A DNA stretch of 64,000 bases from Variovorax paradoxus (lineage in GTDB: Bacteria > Pseudomonadota > Gammaproteobacteria > Burkholderiales > Burkholderiaceae_C): the NCBI RefSeq assembly GCF_029919115.1, contig NZ_CP123990.1, positions 4,180,501 to 4,244,500 on the forward strand, given 5' to 3'. Below, piece after piece: positions 33,715 through 42,488 of the stretch. Position 1 is the first letter of the stretch; the number at the start of each line of letters is the position of its first letter. The notes below the pieces were generated by a model, which did not search any database, was not told the DNA's origin, and saw only the letters and a program-made list of their open reading frames with translations. A program made the position numbers and the translations under genes.

Positions 33715-35711
33715 CACACCGCCCAGCAGGCGCACCCCAGCGCGCCCCAGAAGCTCTTCAGGTCTGCAATGGGCAGCTTGCTGCTCCAGGCGGTGGCGTG
33801 CTGGTGGCCGTGCACGTTGCAGTTGTTGGCACACGCACAGGCCATGGCCGCGTGGCGCATTGCCTTTTGCAGCGGCGCGCCCTCTGCATCGCCCCAGCCG
33901 GCATAGCCACCGAAGCTGCGCACCGGCGACCAGTCAGGCATGGCCGGCGGCGGCGCGCCTTCGTCGTGCGGCTTGAACGGACCCGCGGCATACACCACCT
34001 TGCCGCCGACCATGGTCAGGAGCGCCGTGGTGTCTGCAATGTCCGATTCGGGGCAGGCGAAGAAGTCGCGGTCGGGCACCACCAGGTCGGCCAGCATGCC
34101 GGCTTCGATGCGGCCCTTCTTGCCGACCTCGTTCGAGAACCAGGTGACGTTCTCCGTCCACATGCGAAGCGCGGCCTCGCGGTCCAGGCAGTTGCGCTGC
34201 GGGTAGAGCTGCATGCCGCCCACAGTCTTGCCGGTAACCAGCCACGAGAGCGACACCCACGGGTTGTACGACGCAACGCGCGTGGCGTCGGTGCCCGCGG
34301 ACACCTTCACGCCTTTTTCGAGCATGCGCTTGACCGGCGGCGTGGCCGCTGCCGCACCGGCGCCGTAGCGCTCGACGAAGTATTCGCCCTGGTAGGCCAT
34401 GCGGTGCTGCACCGCAATGCCGCCGCCGAGCGCGGCAATGCGGTCGATCGATTTCTCGGAAATGGTTTCGCAGTGGTCGAAGAACCAGTTCAGGCCCGCG
34501 AGCGGCGTGTCGCGGTCGACCTTTTCGAACACGTCGAGCGCACGGTCGATGGTTTCGTCATACGTGGCGTGCAGGCGCCACGGCCATTTGTTCTGCACCA
34601 GCACGCGCACGACTTCTTCGAGCTCGCCTTCCATCTCGGGCGCCATGTCGGGCCGCGGCTGGCGAAAGTCTTCGAAGTCGGCTGCAGAGAACACCAGCAT
34701 TTCGCCCGCGCCGTTGTGGCGAAAGTAGTCGTCGCCCTGCTTGTACTTCGACGTCGACGTCCAGTTGAGAAAGTCCTGTTTCTCCTGCTTGGGCTTTTGC
34801 GTGAACAGGTTGTAGGCGAGGCGAATGGTGAGCTGGCCGGCATCGGCCAGTTGCTGGATGACCTGGTAGTCCTCGGGAAAATTCTGGAAGCCGCCGCCCG
34901 CATCGATGGCGCCGGTAACGCCCAAGCGGTTCAGTTCGCGCATGAAGTGGCGCGTGGAGTTGAGCTGGTATTCGAACGGCAGCTTCGGTCCCTTGGCCAG
35001 GGTGGCGTACAGGATGCTCGCATTGGGCTTGGCCAGCAGCAGCCCGGTCGGGTTGCCGGCCGCGTCGCGCACGATCTCGCCGCCGGGCGGCGCGGGCGTG
35101 TCCTTGGTGTAGCCCACCGCGCGCAGCGCTGCGCCATTGAGCAGCGCGCGGTCGTACAGGTGCAGCAGGAACACCGGCGTATCGGGCGCCACGGCATTGA
35201 GCTCGTCGATGGTCGGCAGGCGCTTTTCAACGAACTGGTGTTCGGTGAAGCCGCCCACCACGCGCACCCATTGCGGCGCGGGCGTGATCGCCACCTGGCG
35301 CTTCAGCATCGCCATGGCGTCGGCCAGGCTGCGCACGCCGTCCCAGCGCAGCTCGAGGTTGAAGTTGAGGCCGCCGCGAATGATGTGCAGGTGGTTGTCG
35401 ATGAGCCCCGGCAGCACGCGCCTGCCCTGCAGGTCGATGACCCGGGTGCTGCCGTCCGCCAGCGGCAGGACGTCTTGCGCGCGGCCCACGCGGGTGAAGC
35501 GGCCGTCCGCAATGGCCACGGCATCGGCCACAGGGTTGGCGCGGTCCAGCGTGGTGAAGCGGCCGTTGTGCAGGATCAGTTGGGGGGCGGTGCTTCCGGC
35601 CATGTCGGGTGTCCTCGGAGGTTTGGGTTGGGCCATTGCCGCTCCGGCAAATGCGGCGCCGAGCGTGCCAAGGCAAAGCCGGCGGCGTTGCTCGTCGAAT
35701 GAATCGCTCAT
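33714..35711 (-). CDS. YtcJ-like amidohydrolase, exported
   Basis: 665 residues. The N-terminus EQRRRLCLGTLGAAFAGAAM is a Tat-like signal. The metal-dependent hydrolase domain shows VLPGLIDNHLHIIRGGLNFN (HxH metal ligands), the long amidohydrolase_3 insert, FDHCETISEKSIDRIAALGG, VSAGTDATRVASYNPWVSL and GMLADLVVPDRDFFACPESD. The last 40 residues are unusual, with HAAMACACANNCNVHGHQHA and a GCACWAV end, a possible metal or redox tail. The substrate is unknown (amide, ester or formamide). It heads the coupled pair with DoxX and starts inside the XapX stop codon (ATGA). Confidence 0.88.
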   Translation of the reverse strand: MSDSFDEQRRRLCLGTLGAAFAGAAMAQPKPPRTPDMAGSTAPQLILHNGRFTTLDRANPVADAVAIADGRFTRVGRAQDVLPLADGSTRVIDLQGRRVLPGLIDNHLHIIRGGLNFNLELRWDGVRSLADAMAMLKRQVAITPAPQWVRVVGGFTEHQFVEKRLPTIDELNAVAPDTPVFLLHLYDRALLNGAALRAVGYTKDTPAPPGGEIVRDAAGNPTGLLLAKPNASILYATLAKGPKLPFEYQLNSTRHFMRELNRLGVTGAIDAGGGFQNFPEDYQVIQQLADAGQLTIRLAYNLFTQKPKQEKQDFLNWTSTSKYKQGDDYFRHNGAGEMLVFSAADFEDFRQPRPDMAPEMEGELEEVVRVLVQNKWPWRLHATYDETIDRALDVFEKVDRDTPLAGLNWFFDHCETISEKSIDRIAALGGGIAVQHRMAYQGEYFVERYGAGAAAATPPVKRMLEKGVKVSAGTDATRVASYNPWVSLSWLVTGKTVGGMQLYPQRNCLDREAALRMWTENVTWFSNEVGKKGRIEAGMLADLVVPDRDFFACPESDIADTTALLTMVGGKVVYAAGPFKPHDEGAPPPAMPDWSPVRSFGGYAGWGDAEGAPLQKAMRHAAMACACANNCNVHGHQHATAWSSKLPIADLKSFWGALGCACWAV

Positions 35712-35983
35712 GCGTCTTCACCCGTTACAGCGCCTGGGCGGCCTTTGGCGCATTGCGGCAGTTCGCCAAACACATGCGGCTTGACCTGGTGCCGCAGCCA
35801 CGAGGTGGCGACGGCATCGGGCTTGATCACGCTCTTGATGAGCGGCGGGATCTGCTCGCCGAGCAGGATGCCGAGCAGCCCCACGAGGGCGATGACCGGC
35901 GGGGCCGGCGAGCGCACCTGGAACAGTGCGTAGATCACACCGACCAGCAGGCCGAGCGCGAGCGACAGGACGTAGGGCTTCAT
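35708..35983 (-). CDS. XapX-domain membrane protein
   Basis: 91 residues from the ATG at 35983. Two hydrophobic helices, YVLSLALGLLVGVIYALFQV and APPVIALVGLLGILLGEQI, make up the whole XapX domain; the C-terminal tail of 40 residues is soluble. Function unknown. The end overlaps the amidohydrolase start by four bases, and the isochorismatase gene ends 17 bases upstream of it, so it sits within one operon. Confidence 0.88.
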   Translation of the reverse strand: MKPYVLSLALGLLVGVIYALFQVRSPAPPVIALVGLLGILLGEQIPPLIKSVIKPDAVATSWLRHQVKPHVFGELPQCAKGRPGAVTGEDA

Positions 35984-36000
35984 TGCTCTCACTCCAGCAA

Positions 36001-36654
36001 TCAGCCTTCGTGGGCGCCGAACATGGTCTTGGCGTAGGTCACGCCTAGGCCATAGGCGCCGCCGAACTTCTTCGCAATGCCGGTGGTGAGCTCGTAGGTG
36101 TCGGTGCGGGCCCAGTCGCGCTGCAGCTCCAGCAGGTATTGCAGCGAGGTCATCGGCTGCGCGCCGGCCTGCACCATGCGGTCCATGGCACGGTTGTGCG
36201 CCTCGGCCGATACGTCGCCGCAGGCGTCGGCAATCACGAACACCTCGAAGCCCTGGTCGATGGCCGACAGTGCAGGGCCCACGATGCACACGCCGGTCCA
36301 CAGGCCCGACAGCACGATGCGCTTCTTGCCGATCTCGTTCACGCGGTCGATCACCGCGGCGTCTTCCCAGGTGTTCATCGAGGTGCGGTCGAGCATTTTC
36401 TGGCCCGGGAACGCATCGGTGATCTCGCTGAACATCGGGCCCGAAAAGCTCTTTTCAGCCACGGTCGTGAGGATGGTCGACACGCCGAAACCGGCCGCTG
36501 CATTGGCCACCAGGGCGGCGTTGTTGCGCAGGTTGACGGCATCGATCGAATGCGTGGCAAAAGCCATCTGCGACTGGAAGTCGATCATGACCAGCGTGTG
36601 ATCGGCGGGGGTCAGCAGCTTGGATCCGGCGGTGGGGGTGGCTTTGATGGACAT
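36001..36654 (-). CDS. isochorismatase-family cysteine hydrolase (YcaC-like)
   Basis: 217 residues. Catalytic Asp25 (VMIDFQSQMAFA) and Cys123 (VLSGLWTGVCIVGPAL) are in place, with the non-proline peptide before Cys characteristic of the family. YcaC-type enzymes form oligomers and hydrolyse amides or thioesters of unknown identity. First gene of the set leading into XapX, amidohydrolase, DoxX and MFS. The neighbouring pirin gene 154 bases upstream on the same strand is often found with it in Burkholderiales. Confidence 0.9.
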   Translation of the reverse strand: MSIKATPTAGSKLLTPADHTLVMIDFQSQMAFATHSIDAVNLRNNAALVANAAAGFGVSTILTTVAEKSFSGPMFSEITDAFPGQKMLDRTSMNTWEDAAVIDRVNEIGKKRIVLSGLWTGVCIVGPALSAIDQGFEVFVIADACGDVSAEAHNRAMDRMVQAGAQPMTSLQYLLELQRDWARTDTYELTTGIAKKFGGAYGLGVTYAKTMFGAHEG

Positions 36655-36808
36655 GGAGTTCTCCGGAAGTTGGTGATTGAAAGTCGGTGATTGAAAAAAT
36701 GGTCTTGCCTTGCATGCATCGTCGTTTCAGCGCCGATGCGTGTCTTGTCGATTAGTCGGGCCGTTTGGACATTTGCCGTCCGCGCCGGCCCTGGGCGCAC
36801 ATTCGCTG

Positions 36809-37528
36809 TCAGAAGGAAGGCAACTCATTCGGGCGCAGGTCGAACACCAGCACCTCGGCGCCCTCGCCCCGGGCGAAGTCGAGGCGCTGTTCGCCGCGCG
36901 CCCGTGCACCGTCGCCTTCACCCAGCCGCTGGCCGTTGACTTCGATGCTGCCGCGCGCCACATGCACATAGGCATGGCGATCGGGGCCGAGCGTGAGCGA
37001 CGTGGATTCATCGCCGTCGAAGAGGCCTGCGTAGACGCGTGCGTCCTGGTGCACCGCCAGCGAACCATCGGTGCCCTCTGGCGAAACGATCAACCGCAGG
37101 CGGCCGCGCTTTTCTTCAGCCGCAAAGTGCACTTGCTGGTAGCGGGGAGCAACGCCCTTGGCGTTCGGCACGATCCAGATCTGCAGGAAGTGCAGCGGAT
37201 CGGTGGCCGACGAATTGAACTCGCTGTGGCGCACGCCGGTGCCCGCGCTCATCATCTGCACGTCGCCGGGGCGAATGACGGAGCCGGTGCCCATCGAGTC
37301 CTTGTGCTCGAGCGCACCATCGAGCACGTACGAGAAGATTTCCATGTCGCGGTGCGGATGCGTGCCGAAGCCGCGGCCGGGATGCACGCGGTCGTCGTTG
37401 ATCACCAGCAGGTCGGAGAAACCTTCTTGCTCCGGGTCGTGGTAGTGGCCGAAAGAAAAGGTGTGGCGGGACTTGAGCCAACCGAAGTCTGCGAGTCCGC
37501 GGTCATTGGCGCTGCGAATTTCCAACAT
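36809..37528 (-). CDS. pirin-family bicupin (YhhW/quercetinase type)
   Basis: 239 residues. The N-terminal cupin holds the metal site THPHRDMEIFSYVLDGALEH plus Glu/His in GTGVRHSEFN; the second cupin is metal-free, as in YhhW. It begins MLEIRSANDRGLADFGWLKS, typical of the family. A cytoplasmic protein with quercetinase-like activity, linked to redox stress. It is divergent from a LysR gene with a perfect palindrome in the 163-base gap and is the likely target of that regulator. Confidence 0.92.
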   Translation of the reverse strand: MLEIRSANDRGLADFGWLKSRHTFSFGHYHDPEQEGFSDLLVINDDRVHPGRGFGTHPHRDMEIFSYVLDGALEHKDSMGTGSVIRPGDVQMMSAGTGVRHSEFNSSATDPLHFLQIWIVPNAKGVAPRYQQVHFAAEEKRGRLRLIVSPEGTDGSLAVHQDARVYAGLFDGDESTSLTLGPDRHAYVHVARGSIEVNGQRLGEGDGARARGEQRLDFARGEGAEVLVFDLRPNELPSF

Positions 37529-37599
37529 GATCTGGGTCCTTGGTGGTCGTTGAGTTCGATCTGATTCACAATGGCCCCGAAGAGATTTTCCCGAGGCAT

Positions 37600-37673
37600 G
37601 ACTGAATCATCTTTCTTTCAGTCGTGCCTTTTGACGAAACTTTTATCCCTTCATCATCGAATTTTTCGATGAT
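37600..37673. promoter_or_regulatory. two inverted repeats upstream of LysR/pirin, probable LysR operator
   Basis: A perfect 9-3-9 palindrome, ATCATCGAA (37653-37661) with TTCGATGAT (37665-37673), stands 19 bases before the LysR start. A second repeat, GACTGAA (37600-37606) with TTCAGTC (37617-37623), lies nearer the pirin gene. LysR proteins commonly bind a T-N11-A palindrome and a second activation site with about this spacing. Binding is inference, but the symmetry is too long to ignore. Confidence 0.72.
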
Positions 37674-37691
37674 TCATTTCCAAGGACTTCC

Positions 37692-38600
37692 GTGCTCAAG
37701 CTCAGTCTCGAAGCCATCGAACTCGTCGACGCCATTGCGCGCTACGGCTCCTTTGCCGCCGCGGGCGCGCGGCTGAACAAGGTGCCCTCGACCATCTCGT
37801 ACGCCGTGGGCAAGCTCGAGGAGCAGCTGGGCATGCTGCTGTTCGTGCGCAATGGGCCGCGCGTTACCCTTACCGCGGCCGGCGAAGAAATGCTGAAGGA
37901 AGGCCGATGGCTGCTCGGCGCCGCGGGCGAGCTCGAATCGCGCATGCGGCAAATTGCCACCGGATTCGAATCGGAGCTGCGGCTGGTTCACGATTCGCTG
38001 GTTCCCACGCAGGCGCTCATCGACGACATTCGCGCTTTCGAGGCATTGCGCTGCGGCACGCGGCTGCGCATAGGCTGCGAGGCGCTCACGGGCAGCTGGG
38101 AGGCATTGCGCGAAGGGCGCGCCGACATCGTCATTGCCGCCGGCGAAGGGCCTGCCGGCGGGGGCTACCAGGCGGTGATGGTGGGCAGCCTCGACTTCGC
38201 CTTTTGCGTGTCGCCGACGCATCCGCTGACCCGGCTCGACCGGCCGCTGCATCGCGGCGACCTGCTGGAGCACAACGCCATTGTGGTGAGCGACAGCGCG
38301 CGCACCTTGTCCGACCGCACCGTGGGGCTGGTCGCCGGCCAGCACCGCGTTGCCGTACCGACCATGGCCGCCAAGATCGCCTGCCAGGCTGCGGGCCTCG
38401 GCCACGGATTCCTGCCGCGGGCATGCATTGAAGGCGAATTGGCGCGCGGCACGCTCATCGAGCTACAGACCGAAGAACCGCGCGCACCCGAGGCGTTCTG
38501 GCTCGCGTGGAAGACCGGCGCAAAGGGCAAGGCGCTGCAGTGGTGGGTGAAGCAGTTGAACCGGCAGCTGGTGCCGGCGCTCTTGCCCAGGTCGGCCTGA
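37692..38600 (+). CDS. LysR-family transcriptional regulator
   Basis: 302 residues from GTG 37692 with AAGGA upstream. The HTH reads LSLEAIELVDAIARYGSFAA and GARLNKVPSTISYAVGKLEE, unusual in having PSTISY in the recognition helix, a hallmark of the PA2758/YhaJ-like subgroup that regulates quinone/aromatic stress genes. The effector domain is complete to the C-terminus. Divergent from pirin, with palindromes between, so probably autoregulated and controlling the pirin/isochorismatase set. Confidence 0.93.
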   Translation: MLKLSLEAIELVDAIARYGSFAAAGARLNKVPSTISYAVGKLEEQLGMLLFVRNGPRVTLTAAGEEMLKEGRWLLGAAGELESRMRQIATGFESELRLVHDSLVPTQALIDDIRAFEALRCGTRLRIGCEALTGSWEALREGRADIVIAAGEGPAGGGYQAVMVGSLDFAFCVSPTHPLTRLDRPLHRGDLLEHNAIVVSDSARTLSDRTVGLVAGQHRVAVPTMAAKIACQAAGLGHGFLPRACIEGELARGTLIELQTEEPRAPEAFWLAWKTGAKGKALQWWVKQLNRQLVPALLPRSA

Positions 38601-38621
38601 ACCCCCCCGATCAGCCCTGAA

Positions 38622-39542
38622 TCAACCGACGTTCAGGCGCCGCCACCGAGCGGGCGAAGTGCCCATGTGCGCGGTGAACGCGCGCGTCAGATGGCTCTGG
38701 TCGGAAAAGCCGCAGCTGCTGGCGATCTCCGCAATCGGAACATCGGGATGCGCCAGCAGGCTGCGCGCCGCTTCAATGCGCTGCGCCACAAGCCATGCAT
38801 GCGGCGTTTGGCCCGTCGTCTGCTTGAAGGCCTTGCTGAAGTGGCTGCGCGACAACGCGCATTCGCGGGCGGCGTCGGCCAGCGACACGTCGTGGGCAAG
38901 GTGCTGCATCAGGAACTCCTTGGCCCGGCGCTCCTGCCAGGGCGCGAGGCCACGCCCTCGAACGGGCGCCGGGCCGGGCACACCGCCGTAGGCATGCACC
39001 ACATGCGCCTTCAGCGCCATCGTCAAGTGATCGATGAACAACCGGCTCGCATCTTCCGGGTGCATCAGCACCGGCAGCATGGCCCGGCCCAGATTGGCGA
39101 CCACCGGGTCGAGCGTGCCGGCGGTGCAGCACAAGCGGTCGACACGGGGCATTTCCATCTCTTCGGTGAACGCATCGATGGTTGCACGCGGCAGATGGAA
39201 GAACATCGAATGGAACGGACTGCTCACGTAGGCCGAAGCGCGCTGCGACAGATCGGCAATGTGGAACGCGCCCTCTTGCTGCAGGCCGAGTTGCCGGGAC
39301 TTGCCGTCGTGCCGCACGATACGCCGGCTGCCGCCCGAGTTGATTTCCACGCTGAGCAGGAACGCGTCTTCGGTGGGCAGCGGCGCCAGCACAAACAGAT
39401 GCGGCAGCTCATAGCGCATGCGCGCAACGCCCAACTCCGCCCCGCGATGCGACCTGCTCACGAGCGACTGGATTGCATCGATGCCGTACTGCGATGCGAG
39501 CCGTTGTCCGAATTTGCAGCCGGGGCCAAGGGGAGTCAGCAT
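38622..39542 (-). CDS. AraC-family transcriptional regulator
   Basis: 306 residues. The sensor half shows LFVLAPLPTEDAFLLSVEIN, GAFHIADLSQRASAYVSSPF and FHLPRATIDAFTEEMEMPRV; the double HTH is complete (VSLADAARECALSRSHFSKA, IASSCGFSDQSHLTRAFTAH). The truncated protein of 30237-30818 belongs to the same subfamily. It is convergent with the LysR gene and lies 79 bases after the DinB gene on the same strand. The start at 39542 has no strong ribosome site and could be a little further in. Confidence 0.9.
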   Translation of the reverse strand: MLTPLGPGCKFGQRLASQYGIDAIQSLVSRSHRGAELGVARMRYELPHLFVLAPLPTEDAFLLSVEINSGGSRRIVRHDGKSRQLGLQQEGAFHIADLSQRASAYVSSPFHSMFFHLPRATIDAFTEEMEMPRVDRLCCTAGTLDPVVANLGRAMLPVLMHPEDASRLFIDHLTMALKAHVVHAYGGVPGPAPVRGRGLAPWQERRAKEFLMQHLAHDVSLADAARECALSRSHFSKAFKQTTGQTPHAWLVAQRIEAARSLLAHPDVPIAEIASSCGFSDQSHLTRAFTAHMGTSPARWRRLNVG

Positions 39543-39620
39543 TTGGAAGCGATGTGCGAGGCCATGATTGCCGATTGGGAAAACTGCATGGTAGCCAGTT
39601 GCTGCGCTGCCCGGGTGCGT

Positions 39621-40124
39621 TCAGGCGGCAACCCGCCTTCTCGCCGGGGCTTCCGCCTCGTGCAGATAGGTTGCAAAGCCATCCCTGGCCGGCGGGACCG
39701 AATTGAGCAGCATCACCGCGCTGACCTGCCCGCGATGTCCCGCTCCGTGCGTCACAACATGCATGAGCATTTCCTCGCGAGACATGCGCCCGGGTGCGCC
39801 GTCAGTGAACGCGAAATCGATCTTTTCCGCCAGCTGCGCATGATCGAGCGCCGATACATAGTCGATGTATTCCTTGTCGCTTCTTCTCAGGTCGGCAGCC
39901 AGAGCCTCGAGCGTTGGCATCTCGCTCAGGTTGGCCGACGAATACGCATGAGCTTCCCGCCTCAGGTGGGCGGCAAAGATGCGGTCGACCACATACGTGT
40001 GGCTCAAGGCCTTGACGGCCAACCCGGTGACCGGAGAGTTGCCGCCAAGGCGAGAGAGCGCCGTCAATAGCTGATCGTTGGCCCAAGCCTTGAATGTGAA
40101 GAGCCGATGCAGTGTGTCGTTCAT
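39621..40124 (-). CDS. DinB-family protein
   Basis: 167 residues from the ATG at 40124 with AGGAG nine to thirteen bases upstream. It has the four-helix DinB/YfiT fold pattern with three metal-binding histidines expected in the order seen here: LSHTYVVDRIFAAHL early, then MLMHVVTHGAGHRGQVSAVM. These enzymes include thiol-dependent (mycothiol/bacillithiol-like) transferases; in proteobacteria the partner is unknown. Divergent from a TetR gene across 121 bases, the classic repressor-target layout. Confidence 0.9.
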   Translation of the reverse strand: MNDTLHRLFTFKAWANDQLLTALSRLGGNSPVTGLAVKALSHTYVVDRIFAAHLRREAHAYSSANLSEMPTLEALAADLRRSDKEYIDYVSALDHAQLAEKIDFAFTDGAPGRMSREEMLMHVVTHGAGHRGQVSAVMLLNSVPPARDGFATYLHEAEAPARRRVAA

Positions 40125-40245
40125 GTCGTGAATCTCCTGGAATGATTGCGCGGTTCGCATGCAAGACATTTGCTTTGCGCTTCTGCGTATTTCGAGAATA
40201 TGAGCGATCATTCGCTTTTTCCACTCGCATTGACGACCTCGAGAA

Positions 40246-40884
40246 ATGGCGAAGAAACCGGTCACCAGGCCCAGGAAAATTGCGACTCAAGAGCGGTCGC
40301 GCGCGACTGTCGACAGCCTTGTCGAGGCAACTGCTCGCATTCTGGTGAAAGACGGGTTCGACAAGGCGAGTACCAACCGCATTGCCGAAGTTGCGGGCGT
40401 GAGCATCGGCTCGCTCTATCAATACTTCCCCAGCAAGGAGGCTCTTGTCGCCGCAGTCATAGAGCGCCACCAGCAGCAGATCATGCAAACGGTGCGCAGC
40501 GAGCTGGCCGAGGTCTCCGGCGAGCCGCTTGAAAAAGCGGTGCGCAGGTTCGTCGCAGTCGCGGTGCGTGCGCATCGGATCGATCCGCAACTGCACAGGG
40601 TGCTTGCCGAGCAGATTCCGCGCGTTGGAAAACTCGAAAGAATGGAGACCTTCAGCCGGGAGAATTTCAGTCTGTTCAGCGCTTACCTGGAAGGGGCTCG
40701 AGACCAACTCGGCGTCGACGATCTCGAGCTCGCATCATTCGTATGCGTGACCACCATCGAGGCGTTGACGCACAACGCTGTGCTGCACCAATCCAAGGTC
40801 CTGGCCGGAGAGCGGATGGAGGCGCTCGTCGACGAAGGGGCTCGCCTCGTGGCCGGATACCTCAAGGGCAGCCCGCGTGCCTGA
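40246..40884 (+). CDS. TetR-family transcriptional regulator
   Basis: 212 residues. The N-terminal HTH is clear (SRATVDSLVEATARILVKDG, KASTNRIAEVAGVSIGSLYQ, YFPSKEALVAAVI); the C-terminal ligand domain is of the AefR/TetR_C_13 kind. Divergent from the DinB gene. A possible operator AGCGA-N4-TCGCT lies at 40203-40216 in the gap. It probably represses dinB and itself, and perhaps the convergent MFS gene, from which it is separated by 17 bases. Confidence 0.92.
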   Translation: MAKKPVTRPRKIATQERSRATVDSLVEATARILVKDGFDKASTNRIAEVAGVSIGSLYQYFPSKEALVAAVIERHQQQIMQTVRSELAEVSGEPLEKAVRRFVAVAVRAHRIDPQLHRVLAEQIPRVGKLERMETFSRENFSLFSAYLEGARDQLGVDDLELASFVCVTTIEALTHNAVLHQSKVLAGERMEALVDEGARLVAGYLKGSPRA

Positions 40885-40901
40885 CCTTGCGCGCCGCACG
40901 G

Positions 40902-42167
40902 CTACTCGCCATCCACCCGGTCCCGCCGCATGGCCCGCCAGAGCGCGAGGTCGTAGCCGATCTTGAGCAGCCCGCAGGCGATGAGCGGCAGCGAGATCCA
41001 GCCTGCTGCAAACAGCGCGCCGCTGATCGTCGGGCTGATGGCCGCTGCGAGGCTGCGCGGCACGGCCGTGAAACTCGCCGCGGCACTGCGCTCCGCGGGC
41101 GTGACCACCGCCATCACGTAGGCCGTTCGCGTGGGCACGTCCATCGAAGAAAGCGCACTGCGAACCATCAACAGGCCGAGCGCTATCGGCAAGCTGGGCG
41201 CCAGCGCCGCGAGCACCAGACAGACGTTGGCAGGCAGGTGCGTGAAGACCATGGTGTTGAGCAGCCCGATGCGCCGGGCGACCACGGGTGCGGCAAGCTG
41301 CGATGCCGCACCGAGCAGACCGGTCCAGAAGAAGAACACGCCCGCTTGCGTCAGCGAGAGGCCGAAGCGCTCCAGCAGCCACAGCGACATCAGTGCGTTG
41401 ATGGCCAATCCGCCCGCAAACGAATCGACGCTGAAGAGCGCCGCCAACCGCATCACGACGCGGCGTGACGGCCCGAGCGGGGCCGGGGCGACGGGCGCGC
41501 TCTCTGCGTTGCCGCTGCCGCCGGCGTGGGCCGGCAGATTCCGGTAGAGCCAGAACACGGCCAGTCCGATGGCCGCGTAGATCACGAACATTCCGCGCAG
41601 TGCATCGAGCCGCGTGAGCCCGCTGTGCCGAACCAGCCAGTCGGGCACGGCGGCCGCCAATGCACCCAATGCTGCGCACAGCGCACCCAAAAGGCTGTAG
41701 CGTGCGAACAGCGCCGTACGTGCATGGCCCTGCGCCGCGGCAGCCAGCCGGGCATGCTCCAACGGAAGAAACACGCTGACGTCGCCGGAACTGGGATTGA
41801 GCGTGCCGACCAGCGCGACAAGCAGCAGCGGCCAGAACGACGTGAGGCCCGCAAAGCCCAGGCCCGTGGCCGCCATCAGCAAGGCGGCGCCGCGAAGCAG
41901 CCGGCCGCCCGCAAATCGGTATCCCCAGGCGCCCACTGCAAGAGTGGCAAGCGCCGAGCCCAGCATCGTCGCCGTGGCGACGACGCCGACCTCCAGCGTA
42001 CCCAGGCCGATCGACAGCAGGTAGGCCGGCAACAACACGGCCATGTAGCCGTCCCCGAAGGCGCGCAGTCCGCGCGCGGCGAGCAAGGGGATGGCGCCCG
42101 GGTCGACCCCGGCCGGCAGCAGGCTCGCGAGACCGGTGCGCACCGTCGGCGAAGGTGCGGCGCTCAT
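40902..42167 (-). CDS. MFS transporter
   Basis: 421 residues with about twelve hydrophobic segments (ARGLRAFGDGYMAVLLPAYL, GLGTLEVGVVATATMLGSAL, SGDVSVFLPLEHARLAAAA, RSALSSMDVPTRTAYVMAVV). It starts within the stop of the SOD/rhodanese chimera (ATGA overlap 42164-42167) and so is the third member of the decayed chromate-type operon; such MFS genes accompany chr genes in other Burkholderiales. Substrate unknown. The protein looks intact, unlike the two genes upstream. Confidence 0.88.
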   Translation of the reverse strand: MSAAPSPTVRTGLASLLPAGVDPGAIPLLAARGLRAFGDGYMAVLLPAYLLSIGLGTLEVGVVATATMLGSALATLAVGAWGYRFAGGRLLRGAALLMAATGLGFAGLTSFWPLLLVALVGTLNPSSGDVSVFLPLEHARLAAAAQGHARTALFARYSLLGALCAALGALAAAVPDWLVRHSGLTRLDALRGMFVIYAAIGLAVFWLYRNLPAHAGGSGNAESAPVAPAPLGPSRRVVMRLAALFSVDSFAGGLAINALMSLWLLERFGLSLTQAGVFFFWTGLLGAASQLAAPVVARRIGLLNTMVFTHLPANVCLVLAALAPSLPIALGLLMVRSALSSMDVPTRTAYVMAVVTPAERSAAASFTAVPRSLAAAISPTISGALFAAGWISLPLIACGLLKIGYDLALWRAMRRDRVDGE

Positions 42168-42478
42168 CGGCTTAGCCTGGGAGGCTTGGCCTCGACCGGC
42201 AGGCCCGCGGCTTGCCAGCCGTCGAAACCGCCGCGCAAGTACCGCGCATCGAGGCCCATTGCGCGCAGCCGCATTGCGGTGCTGCGGCCCACTTCGTGTC
42301 CGTAGACTTGAAACCCCGGCACGGATGCGTGCGGCGTTGCCGCAAGCTGCGTTCGAATGGCGTTGAGGCGCTTCACCGCACCGCCATAGTTGTTCTGGTG
42401 GTGGCTGGCGAGCAGCTTTTCCGACAGGCCGCGCAGCGTGGCGGGGTCGAAGGGCAAGGGTTGAATCCGGACGTCCAT
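42164..42478 (-). pseudogene. in-frame chimera: superoxide dismutase N-terminus joined to rhodanese C-terminus
   Basis: 104 residues from the ATG at 42478 (AAGGAGCCACC upstream). Residues 1-55 are the N-terminal helices of a Fe/Mn superoxide dismutase (PLPFDPATLRGLSEKLLASH, NNYGGAVKRLNAIRTQLAAT, ending PGF). From residue 57 the text becomes a rhodanese end (VYGHEVGRSTAMRLRAMGLD, ARYLRGGFDGWQAAGLPV). The SOD metal ligands after helix 1 and the rhodanese N-terminal half are missing; the active-site loop reads VYGHEVGRS without Cys. SOD (chrC) and rhodanese (chrE) genes are known companions of chrA, so an internal deletion fused them. The frame is open, so a protein may still be made. Confidence 0.8.
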
Positions 42479-42488
42479 GGTGGCTCCT

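Noticed and set aside
42164..42478. A genuine two-domain SOD-rhodanese enzyme
   Set aside because: Both domains lack their essential parts (later metal ligands of SOD, active-site Cys of rhodanese) and chrA next to it is also cut.
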